A stretch of 6,026 nt of DNA from Candidatus Odinarchaeota archaeon (lineage in GTDB: Archaea; Asgardarchaeota; JAGGXT01). The stretch covers positions 1-6,026 of the forward strand of contig JAGGXT010000172.1 in the NCBI GenBank assembly GCA_021162905.1. The letters are read 5' to 3'. The notes beneath the pieces are model-generated. The model was not told the DNA's origin. It did not search any database and was given only the letters and a program-made list of their open reading frames with translations. Both the position numbers and the translations under genes were made by a program. This document shows positions 1 to 5,566 of the stretch, in pieces (position 1 is the stretch's first letter; every line of letters starts with the position of its first letter).

Positions 1-9
1 ATGGTAATA

Positions 10-18
10 CTAAATAAT
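10..18 (+). promoter_or_regulatory. Weak TATA-like element ahead of the ADP-dependent kinase
   Basis: The stretch CTAAATAAT resembles an archaeal TATA box. Its centre is about 45 bases before the GGTGGTGA ribosome-binding site, close to the 40 bases seen for the better promoter at 3382-3389. If real, transcription would begin near position 40. That would leave the upstream ATG at 31 outside the transcript and favour the inner start at 70. The match is imperfect and the region is AT-rich throughout, so this is tentative. Confidence 0.3.
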
Positions 19-59
19 TACTTATGATTTATGCTTATTAGAGTATCTCTTCAATACAT

Positions 60-67
60 GGTGGTGA
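60..67 (+). promoter_or_regulatory. Ribosome-binding site that favours the GTG start at 70
   Basis: GGTGGTGA matches the anti-SD complement GGAGGTGA at 7 of 8 positions. GGTGGT is followed by four bases and then GTG at 70. The triphosphatase at 3436 shows the same arrangement: GGTGGT, four bases, start codon. The in-frame ATG at 58 overlaps the motif itself, and the ATG at 31 has no SD upstream. Confidence 0.6.
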
Positions 68-69
68 AG

Positions 70-1566
70 GTGAATTTACAACATCTAAAGATGCAATATA
101 GCGAAGTAATCAAGGAAATACTAATGAATGTTGATATCTTAGATGGGATAGTTGTTGGGTTTAACGTTAATATTGATGCTATTAAGAGAGTGGATTGCAA
201 TTTTTTAGAGAGCCTACCAAAACCTAAAAAGATAAGGCATATCACGAGAAGAACGATTAAAAATATCGACGACTTAGTTTCAGGTCTCTATTACTGTATG
301 ATGCATGGCATTGGTGATGAATGGATTATAAAAGAAAAGAAACTCTTCGATTGGATCAATAAGAATATTAGCAAAGATTCTCAACAAATTGGTGGACAAG
401 GGGGAAACATGGCAAATGTTGCAGCAGCTCTTGGTGTTAAAAAAGTTATTGTGAATCTACCAATTCGTAATAAAGAGATAGCAGCTTTTTTTATAAATGA
501 TAATGTGAAAATCCCATATAGAATTAATAATAAAATAGAATTAATTAGCGCAAGAAAAATCACAAACAGCGATGTACCACCAATCCATTGGATTTTTGAA
601 TTTCATAGCGGATTAAAAATAAAAATCGATAAATTAAGTTTTACAGTTCCCAAGTCAAACCGTTTCATCGCCACTTATGATCCCTATATCGCTACATGTC
701 AACTTCTATATGAGTACAAAAAGCTACCAAGAAATATAATTAGCCAGATAGATAGCTTTATAGTAGGTGGTCTCCATTTAATTAGAACTGATTTTTTAAA
801 GAATCCAAAAAGAAAATTTGTAGAAATCAAGACGCTTTTTCAACGCTGGCGAAAATATAACAATAATGCTCTAATATACTTAGAATTTGGCCCATCTTCA
901 AATACAGAAATCTTTAGAATGATAAATGATTTTCTATCTAAAGAAATAGATATTTTAGGCATTGGTGATGATGATTTAGCAGAAATTTTGATCGCTCTAG
1001 GTAAAGAGAAAATGGCTCAAATGATAAAAAAGGATAAATCTCCTATTATTATCTTTGATAGCGTATTTGAGATACTTAAAAAATCTCAATTTAATGAGAT
1101 TTTATTGCATTGCGATGATTTCGCTATAAATATAATGAGAAAAGATACTGAGAGTAAAAATAACTTCGTAGAAATATTAGAGAGGAGAAAAAAATCGATT
1201 ATGCTCGGACATCTTATTTGCGCTACACGTGCCTTAATAGGGAAATTTCCAACAATTGATGATATAAAGTACTCTTTTCTGCATGAGAAAATATTTTTAG
1301 ACAAGACGAAAGTTGATAGATGCAAAGAATTATGCAAAATTATCACTAAGAATTATAATTTTAGTGTTGATGACTTTATGTTTTTTGGATTTGATAACGA
1401 AACAGATAAAAAAATAATAGGCGTGTGTGTACCGGCGCTGACATTAAAAGATATAAAACTAACAGTGGGCTTAGGTGATTCCTTTGCTGTATCCTTTGGA
1501 ATCGCAGAAGGAGTACAAAAAAAATTAACAAAGGGAATTACTTACAGAAACGTGGATTATCAATAA
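70..1566 (+). CDS. ADP-dependent glucokinase/phosphofructokinase family protein (divergent)
   Basis: Likely cytosolic sugar kinase of the ADP-dependent glucokinase/phosphofructokinase family, a ribokinase-fold group that phosphorylates glucose or fructose-6-P using ADP and releases AMP. Numbering is from the GTG at 70 (498 aa). Visible family marks are FNVNID (D36), GGQGGNMAN from G108, LEFGPSSN in the middle, a conserved-looking His in LLHCDD, and the C-terminal GLGD motif with probable catalytic base D470. A Glu at about residue 84 (GIGDE) aligns, from memory, with the glucose-contacting Glu of Pyrococcus glucokinase (GRAAE), which leans toward glucokinase. The metal-binding NXXE motif appears as GDDD at 299-302, an unusual change. 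The protein is some 40 residues longer than the roughly 455-residue archaeal glucokinases. Possible starts are ATG 31, ATG 58 and GTG 70; the last is preferred for its SD spacing and normal N-terminal length. The 3' end overlaps the isomerase gene on the other strand. Family is fairly sure; substrate is not. Confidence 0.85.
   Translation: MNLQHLKMQYSEVIKEILMNVDILDGIVVGFNVNIDAIKRVDCNFLESLPKPKKIRHITRRTIKNIDDLVSGLYYCMMHGIGDEWIIKEKKLFDWINKNISKDSQQIGGQGGNMANVAAALGVKKVIVNLPIRNKEIAAFFINDNVKIPYRINNKIELISARKITNSDVPPIHWIFEFHSGLKIKIDKLSFTVPKSNRFIATYDPYIATCQLLYEYKKLPRNIISQIDSFIVGGLHLIRTDFLKNPKRKFVEIKTLFQRWRKYNNNALIYLEFGPSSNTEIFRMINDFLSKEIDILGIGDDDLAEILIALGKEKMAQMIKKDKSPIIIFDSVFEILKKSQFNEILLHCDDFAINIMRKDTESKNNFVEILERRKKSIMLGHLICATRALIGKFPTIDDIKYSFLHEKIFLDKTKVDRCKELCKIITKNYNFSVDDFMFFGFDNETDKKIIGVCVPALTLKDIKLTVGLGDSFAVSFGIAEGVQKKLTKGITYRNVDYQ
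1517..1537 (-). terminator. T8-tract terminator for the isomerase gene
   Basis: Read on the minus strand, the isomerase stop codon is followed about 13 bases later by eight consecutive T residues (the A run at 1517-1524). Archaeal termination is typically at such U-rich tracts without a hairpin. The tract lies inside the kinase coding region, where it encodes Gln-Lys-Lys. Confidence 0.45.
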
Positions 1567-2110
1567 CGGCAGGCTTACCATTTTTCTCAATAATTATTTT
1601 TCGGAATCCCTTTTCTTCTATTGTTCCATAGTCATGTCCTGCATCTGATGGATATATAGCAAGAAAGATAAGTGGTTTATTACCGACGTTCACTGTTCTA
1701 TGAGCATAGTACGGTGGCACATATACTATATCATCCGGATCGAACTTAGTGACTATTACATTTCCATTTTCATCTTGAAGTACCATTCGTCCATTTCCAG
1801 AAATACAAAGATATACCTCTGCTCGATTTCTCTTTGAGTGGTAATGTCCCTTTGTCATATAATATTCATCACCAACTTTTCCTGGATATAAAACAGTTGT
1901 AGCGAAGGACAAGTTTCCTTCTTCAGTAGATACCTCAACGGCATATACCTCATATATGATTGGATCTTCTTTTGCCAAAATTTCCTCAACAGCGTTTCTA
2001 TTATAATAAAAATTTTTCATATCACTCAACTTACGAACAGTTTTATTTGTATAGGGCTCAAGTTGTCCATTCTGCTTATTGAGATGGGTTATGAGATTTA
2101 ATAAATTCAT
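1538..2110 (-). CDS. pgiA: Cupin-type glucose-6-phosphate isomerase (archaeal cPGI)
   Basis: Interconverts glucose-6-phosphate and fructose-6-phosphate in the cytosol. This is the metal-dependent cupin isomerase of archaea, unrelated to the classical PGI fold. The 190-aa length matches the family (about 189 in Pyrococcus). The signature runs from TTVLYPG (71-77) through EYYMTKGHYH (82-91), giving probable metal ligands H89, H91, E98 and H137. These are each one residue offset from the H88, H90, E97 and H136 known in the Pyrococcus enzyme. The second cupin motif is YVPPYYAHRTVN (130-141), and the family tail DAGHDYGTI is present at 156-164. The ATG start is backed by GGAGGG seven bases upstream and a TATA box about 60 bases upstream, so it appears to have its own promoter. 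It converges with the ADP-dependent kinase, which supplies its substrate, and their ends overlap by 29 bases. All catalytic residues are intact, so identification is secure. Confidence 0.95.
   Translation of the reverse strand: MNLLNLITHLNKQNGQLEPYTNKTVRKLSDMKNFYYNRNAVEEILAKEDPIIYEVYAVEVSTEEGNLSFATTVLYPGKVGDEYYMTKGHYHSKRNRAEVYLCISGNGRMVLQDENGNVIVTKFDPDDIVYVPPYYAHRTVNVGNKPLIFLAIYPSDAGHDYGTIEEKGFRKIIIEKNGKPAVIDNPRFCK
1581..1614 (+). terminator. T-rich terminator candidate for the ADP-dependent kinase
   Basis: Three T runs follow the kinase stop on the plus strand: TTTTT at 1581-1585, TTTTT at 1597-1601 and TTTT at 1611-1614. Closely spaced T tracts like these fit archaeal intrinsic termination. 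All lie within the C-terminal codons of the isomerase on the opposite strand. Confidence 0.35.
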
Positions 2111-2117
2111 TGCGTTT

Positions 2118-2127
2118 CCCTCCTTTC
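2118..2127 (-). promoter_or_regulatory. Strong ribosome-binding site for the isomerase
   Basis: On the minus strand GAAAGGAGGG ends seven bases before the ATG. It is the closest match in the window to the canonical GGAGG core and fixes the isomerase start at 2110. Confidence 0.7.
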
Positions 2128-2168
2128 AATTACAAAAATAATAAGCGAAATAAATAAGATTGATTAAC

Positions 2169-2176
2169 ATATAAAA
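2169..2176 (-). promoter_or_regulatory. TATA box for the isomerase gene
   Basis: TTTTATAT on the minus strand, about 60 bases before the isomerase ATG, would place the transcript start near 2147 and give a leader of about 35 bases that contains the SD. A second AT-rich match at 2140-2151 is too close to the SD to serve. The presence of this box suggests that the isomerase is transcribed separately from the coiled-coil gene upstream. Confidence 0.4.
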
Positions 2177-2216
2177 ACATTTAACATTTTTTGATGCCTA
2201 AAATAAAGGAATTTAT

Positions 2217-3221
2217 TTAAAATATCCTTTTCTTAAGTGATACCTCTCCAGTTTCTTCATCATAAGCGACTATATCAGCATTTCTCAGCTCTTGTATAGC
2301 ACGCAAAATAACAGCTGGTTGGAATCCAAGTGTATTGTTTAGCTCCTGCCGTGTCATTCTTTCCCTTGTCTCATGCAGCAACCACAAAATTCTAGCATGC
2401 GGTCGACCATAAAAAACGTCCTCTAGAAGTGTAATATAGATCTTTAATAGATTACTTATATTCTTTACTTCTGTTCTCTCTTTTGATATTTCTTGGTACA
2501 TCTTTGATATTCTTGAAAATTGTTCAGAAATCTCATTTAGTTCTCTCTTAAGATTCTCATTTTCCTTTATTAGAGCATCCATTTTCTCTTTATATTCTTT
2601 CTCTTTCTCACTTGCAGATTTTGTTCTTTCTTGAAATTCCTCAATTTTTTCTCGTAGTTCCTCATTTTCTTTTCTCAGATAGCTAAGTTCTTTCTCCACT
2701 CTCTCTTTCTCTTTCTCTATAGTTTTTATTTTTAATTCAAAATCAGAAATCTGTGACTTATATTGTTCTTCTTTTTCCTCCATGGCTTTTAAACTTGATA
2801 ATAAATCTTCTTCACGATGCTTGTATTTCTCTAGTTCATCAAGCAATGCTTTATGTTCTTTTTCTAAACTTTCAAGTTTTTGTTCATCTTCCTCTATTTT
2901 TTCATTAAGAGATTTATTTTCCATCTCCAGCTTTTCTATTAATTGCAATAACTCCTCTTTTTTTCTCTGTAAGCTTTCAATATTAGCATTTAATTCAATA
3001 TTAACTTGTTTTAACTGGGATAATTCATCATCTAATTTTTTCAATTCATCCTTAAGTAGGGCATTTTCATTTTTCAGTTTCTCTAAATCATCTTTAAGCT
3101 TGGAAGTTTCGTCAAGTAAACGATTTGCAATCTCATCATATCTACTAAATATACTTTTTAACTCACTTAAAATTGAATCCGATTTAACTGATAACCCCTT
3201 TATCTCCTCAGATGTTGCCAA
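2217..3221 (-). CDS. Long coiled-coil protein with C-terminal winged-helix domain
   Basis: Not a family I can name. Numbered from TTG at 3221 it has 334 residues. Residues about 14-250 are almost wholly Glu/Lys/Leu-rich coiled coil. One stretch has core residues L42, L46, L49, N53, L56, L60, L63, L67 and L70 in unbroken 4-3 heptad spacing. After a short hydrophobic helix (LLKIYITLLEDVFYG), residues about 275-334 look like a winged helix: helix ARILWLLHE, helix TRQELNNTLG, recognition helix from PAVILRAIQELRN, then a wing around DEETGEV. No Walker A motif, signal peptide or membrane segment is visible, so it is not an SMC/Rad50 ATPase. A DNA-binding structural protein or regulator is plausible but inferred. 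The GTG at 3230 is inside the SD GGGGTGA; TTG at 3221, five bases after it, is the better start (M-ATSEE). It has its own TATA box at 3282-3289. Downstream, a T-rich stretch near 2200-2212 may terminate it before the isomerase. Confidence 0.8.
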   Translation of the reverse strand: MATSEEIKGLSVKSDSILSELKSIFSRYDEIANRLLDETSKLKDDLEKLKNENALLKDELKKLDDELSQLKQVNIELNANIESLQRKKEELLQLIEKLEMENKSLNEKIEEDEQKLESLEKEHKALLDELEKYKHREEDLLSSLKAMEEKEEQYKSQISDFELKIKTIEKEKERVEKELSYLRKENEELREKIEEFQERTKSASEKEKEYKEKMDALIKENENLKRELNEISEQFSRISKMYQEISKERTEVKNISNLLKIYITLLEDVFYGRPHARILWLLHETRERMTRQELNNTLGFQPAVILRAIQELRNADIVAYDEETGEVSLKKRIF

Positions 3222-3226
3222 AAGAT

Positions 3227-3233
3227 TCACCCC
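3227..3233 (-). promoter_or_regulatory. Ribosome-binding site pointing to the TTG start at 3221
   Basis: GGGGTGA on the minus strand contains the core GGTGA, complementary to the archaeal 16S tail, and sits five bases before TTG at 3221. The in-frame GTG at 3230 is part of the motif itself and has no SD of its own upstream. Confidence 0.5.
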
Positions 3234-3281
3234 AATACGAGGACAAACAATTTAGCTTTAAGAAAAATATAAGATATGTTG

Positions 3282-3289
3282 TATTTAAA
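3282..3289 (-). promoter_or_regulatory. TATA box for the coiled-coil gene
   Basis: A perfect TTTAAATA on the minus strand, preceded by the A-rich ATAAAC, which could act as the TFB recognition element. Transcription would start near 3260, leaving a leader of about 40 bases with the SD at 3227-3233. Confidence 0.5.
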
Positions 3290-3324
3290 GTTTATAGCAA
3301 CATTAAATACGAAAAATAATAAAG

Positions 3325-3393
3325 TGCTTATTTCAAAAATTATGGGAAAATTTAAAATGCTCAAATATACAGTAATTCGATTTTAAATAAGCA
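3325..3393. repeat. 9-bp inverted repeat in the divergent intergenic region
   Basis: TGCTTATTT at 3325-3333 and its exact complement AAATAAGCA at 3385-3393 are separated by 51 bases. The right arm overlaps the triphosphatase TATA box, so a protein bound there could block that promoter. The region is very AT-rich and a chance match is possible. The rest of the 3241-3425 gap holds two TATA boxes and no recognisable gene or RNA. Confidence 0.3.
3382..3389 (+). promoter_or_regulatory. TATA box for the inosine/xanthosine triphosphatase gene
   Basis: A perfect TTTAAATA whose centre is about 40 bases before the GGTGGT SD. Transcript start is expected near 3410, giving a leader of about 25 bases. 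This is the same octamer as the divergent box at 3282-3289, exactly 100 positions away. Confidence 0.5.
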
Positions 3394-3425
3394 TTAGATA
3401 AATGATAGTATTCGTAATTTTTCAT

Positions 3426-3431
3426 GGTGGT
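3426..3431 (+). promoter_or_regulatory. Ribosome-binding site that fixes the ATG at 3436
   Basis: GGTGGT lies four bases before ATG at 3436. The in-frame ATG at 3424 overlaps this motif and would add only Met-Val-Val-Thr ahead of the family's usual N-terminus, so it is most likely not used. Confidence 0.65.
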
Positions 3432-3435
3432 AACT

Positions 3436-3996
3436 ATGAAATTTGTTGTTGGATCAACCAACCCAGTAAAAGTCAATGCTGTGAAATCTGCTATTAAAAA
3501 AATGCTAAAGTTTTCCAATTCCGACTTTCATGTAATTGCTGTTGGTGTAGAATCTGGGGTGCCTGATCAACCAGTTACGTTGGATGATATAATTTTAGGG
3601 GCTACTAATAGAGCTGAAAGAGCTATGCAAAAAATCCCAGAAGCCTCTCTTTCTTTTGGTATAGAGGCTGGTATTACAAAGATGCCTGGAACTATAACTG
3701 GATATATTGATTTTGCAGTTTGTGTAACTCTTGATGAAGAGGGCAGAAAAACTATTGGGTTTAGCCCTGGATTTGAATACCCTCCATTTGTGATAAAGAA
3801 GATATTTAATGAAAAGAAAGAGGTTGGACAAATTTTTGATGAACTACTTGGGGAAAAGGATGTAAAGAAAAAAATAGGTGCGATTGGCATTCTTACAGGA
3901 GGTATTATACCTCGAGAATTATTCGTAGAGCTGTCAGTCATTATGGCTCTTGTTCCGAGGATTCCAAATAATTTTCATCTTTATTTCCAAAAATAG
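3436..3996 (+). CDS. yjjX: Inosine/xanthosine triphosphatase (YjjX/DUF84 family)
   Basis: Predicted house-cleaning phosphatase hydrolysing the deaminated purine nucleotides ITP and XTP to their diphosphates, keeping them out of RNA and DNA; cytosolic. The 186-aa protein begins with the family N-terminus MKFVVGSTNPVKVNAV. It then carries GVESGVPDQP (37-46), the helix GATNRAERA (55-63), the acidic active-site motif FGIEAGI (74-80) and the C-terminal GAIGILTGG...PRELF (148-163). Length is slightly above the usual 170-180. It is distinct from the HAM1/RdgB family, which shares the substrate and an (S/T)xxNxxK-type N-terminal motif but has different downstream motifs. The ATG at 3436 is chosen over 3424 because of SD placement. 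It stands alone with its own TATA box and ends 3 bases from the rhomboid gene, which converges on it. Confidence 0.92.
   Translation: MKFVVGSTNPVKVNAVKSAIKKMLKFSNSDFHVIAVGVESGVPDQPVTLDDIILGATNRAERAMQKIPEASLSFGIEAGITKMPGTITGYIDFAVCVTLDEEGRKTIGFSPGFEYPPFVIKKIFNEKKEVGQIFDELLGEKDVKKKIGAIGILTGGIIPRELFVELSVIMALVPRIPNNFHLYFQK
3989..3993 (-). terminator. Short T5 terminator candidate after the rhomboid gene
   Basis: On the minus strand TTTTT occurs seven bases beyond the rhomboid stop, within the last codons of the triphosphatase. It is the only T run near this gene end and is short. For the triphosphatase no T run of five follows its stop on the plus strand. Confidence 0.25.
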
Positions 3997-3999
3997 AAA

Positions 4000-4611
4000 T
4001 CAGTAAGTAACTTCTTCATATATATAGAATCCCCCTCTCGAGACCCTGAACCTCCTTAGATAATATAGCCCATATAGTAATCCAAAAAAGGCTCCACCAG
4101 CGTGAGCTAAGAAATTTGATTGAAAACCCATATTTATGAGCAACATTAGTATAAGAAGATATATTACAGATTTTAGCGATTGCCGTTGTCTTTTATAGAA
4201 TACTGTTATAACAAAGGCATACATGGAGAATATAGCTCCTGATGCTCCACCAGAAAGTACATAAGGACCTAGCACTAAGGTAAAAATATTGCCTATAAGG
4301 CCTCCAATAAAGTAAACTATTATATAATCCTTCTTTGAAAAACTCACTTCAAATTGCCTTCCTAGAATATATAGGAAAAACATGTTCATCAGTAAATGTA
4401 GTATATCAAAGTGAACGAAAAGCGATGTAAATAGCTCATAGACTAAGCCTCTGTAGACAAACGCATTAAATTGCGCTACAAAGAGGAGTATTGGGTGTGC
4501 TGCAAGAGATAGAAAACTTCCTGTAAGAAATGCTAATATCATATATACTGTAACGTTTATTATTATTAACCACTTAGTAAGTGGATATTCTTTTTCAACA
4601 ACTGGAATCAT
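4000..4611 (-). CDS. Rhomboid family intramembrane serine protease
   Basis: Membrane-embedded serine protease predicted to cut transmembrane substrates within or next to the lipid bilayer. At 203 aa it is a minimal six-helix rhomboid core, with hydrophobic segments at about 13-33, 57-83, 95-114, 119-138, 146-163 and 168-186. The catalytic dyad is S124 in GASG (122-125) and H170 in AHAGG. The HxxxxHxxxN motif of helix 2 is H67, H72 and N76, corresponding to H145, H150 and N154 of E. coli GlpG, which help form the oxyanion hole. There is no extra soluble domain; the tail after 187 is short and basic, then acidic. It is last in a leftward group after the unknown gene (15-base gap holding its SD), so the two are probably cotranscribed. 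Active-site residues are complete, so activity is likely; substrates cannot be told from the sequence. Confidence 0.93.
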   Translation of the reverse strand: MIPVVEKEYPLTKWLIIINVTVYMILAFLTGSFLSLAAHPILLFVAQFNAFVYRGLVYELFTSLFVHFDILHLLMNMFFLYILGRQFEVSFSKKDYIIVYFIGGLIGNIFTLVLGPYVLSGGASGAIFSMYAFVITVFYKRQRQSLKSVIYLLILMLLINMGFQSNFLAHAGGAFFGLLYGLYYLRRFRVSRGGFYIYEEVTY

Positions 4612-4615
4612 ATAA

Positions 4616-4625
4616 TCCCTTCCTT
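4616..4625 (-). promoter_or_regulatory. Ribosome-binding site for the rhomboid gene
   Basis: The minus-strand purine stretch AAGGAAGGGA fills the gap between the unknown gene's stop and the rhomboid ATG. It ends four bases before the start at 4611, supporting that start and independent translation within a shared transcript. Confidence 0.5.
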
Positions 4626-4626
4626 T

Positions 4627-5565
4627 CTATGATTTGATCCTTTCTTTTAATAAGAAAACTTTATCAGAGAAATCCAAAAATACCTTTGAATATTCTTGGA
4701 GAAGGGATGTTGCTTTTTCCTTTAACTTAGAATTTAATAATTTATTTGAAAAAATACTTAATATATTTGGATTTGGAAGTTTTTGAAGAAGTTTCCATAA
4801 TTTATTTAAATTGAGTGTCAACTCACCTTTTAACTTTTTAATTATTATCGGAATAAGCTTTGCATACCTATCTTCAAAATCTGTAGCAGGATATCTTGCA
4901 AGTGCTACTGAATCTTGCTCGGTAGGAATTTTCACATCTATTTTTTCTTTAATTTTTCGTAGGGTTTCAAGTGTTATTTCATAATATTTAAGTATCGTAT
5001 CTGCAAACGGCATCGCTTTTTCAATTTGGCTTTCTATAATGCTCATATCTTCAAAGTTCAAAGGAAATGGAAGCTCATCGTAGACAAGTTTACTAAGGGT
5101 ATCTTGTAATCCATTGATTGCTTCTAAAATGCCACTCATCATGACCTCTCTGAAATATTTTTCATCAATAATTCTCCATGAGGTATATATGCGCATTTTT
5201 AGCTCATCAACGAATTTTTTAGTTTCATGAGTAGCTCTTCCATTAAGAGACCTATAGGTTTTAACTAAAATGACGTGAAAAACTGGGTAATTTATTCTCT
5301 TGTGATAGGAAATCTCGCCATATATCAAGCCGAAAAAATTAACTTTGCCAACAAGTGGTATATGATACTCGTGAGGAGGATACTCTATGGAAATATATTG
5401 TAGCTCTTCGTTTAGTGGTGCTAAGCCTTTATATTTCTTACTAATTTTCTCTAGAATATCTACCAAAACAAGAAGCTTTACCAATTCTACCTTAAAATCA
5501 TTATCTTTAATGCCCATTTGTTCAAGAGTTACTAATTTCTGTTTTATCTCATTCTCAACGCTCAA
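4627..5565 (-). CDS. Unrecognised archaeal protein between HIT and rhomboid genes
   Basis: I do not recognise a family. From TTG at 5565 it has 312 residues, beginning MSVENEIKQKL. Residues 1-45 look helical. A region at about 55-100, rich in aromatic and beta-forming residues (EYPPHEYHIPLVGKVNFFGL and following), is the most structured-looking part. The remainder is long Lys/Leu/Glu helices, with a Lys/Leu-rich basic C-terminal third. No signal peptide, membrane helix, Walker motif, paired cysteines or obvious catalytic cluster is seen. The ATG at 5580 lies inside the HIT gene and has no SD; GAGGGGGAT then sits four bases before TTG at 5565, one base after the HIT stop, so the TTG is preferred. 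Close spacing to both neighbours suggests a shared transcript with HIT and rhomboid. No function is proposed. Confidence 0.8.
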   Translation of the reverse strand: MSVENEIKQKLVTLEQMGIKDNDFKVELVKLLVLVDILEKISKKYKGLAPLNEELQYISIEYPPHEYHIPLVGKVNFFGLIYGEISYHKRINYPVFHVILVKTYRSLNGRATHETKKFVDELKMRIYTSWRIIDEKYFREVMMSGILEAINGLQDTLSKLVYDELPFPLNFEDMSIIESQIEKAMPFADTILKYYEITLETLRKIKEKIDVKIPTEQDSVALARYPATDFEDRYAKLIPIIIKKLKGELTLNLNKLWKLLQKLPNPNILSIFSNKLLNSKLKEKATSLLQEYSKVFLDFSDKVFLLKERIKS

Positions 5566-5566
5566 C

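Noticed and set aside
1..27. Tiny open frame ATG to TGA at the left edge
   Set aside because: Eight codons only, and it overlaps the likely promoter. It could be a chance frame or the tail of an upstream gene, which cannot be judged here.
1086..1346. 86-residue minus-strand open frame within the ADP-dependent kinase
   Set aside because: Shadow of the kinase, with no ribosome-binding site or promoter.
2111..2216. AAATAA-type repeats before the isomerase as a CRISPR or regulatory repeat array
   Set aside because: Low-complexity AT sequence without regular spacing or repeat length.
2217..3221. Coiled-coil protein as an SMC/Rad50-type ATPase
   Set aside because: No Walker A, Walker B or ABC signature motif, and the C-terminus is a winged helix rather than an ATPase head.
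2782..3255. 157-residue plus-strand open frame rich in Ser and Phe opposite the coiled-coil gene
   Set aside because: Its composition is what the antisense of Glu/Lys/Leu-rich coiled-coil codons gives. It has no SD and no domain pattern.
3241..3435. Possible small RNA or tRNA in the largest intergenic gap
   Set aside because: Extremely AT-rich, with no GC-rich stem or tRNA-like arms. In a thermophile-type archaeon a structured RNA would normally stand out by higher GC.
3567..3941. 124-residue minus-strand open frame opposite the triphosphatase
   Set aside because: Antisense shadow of a confidently identified gene, with no coherent protein features.
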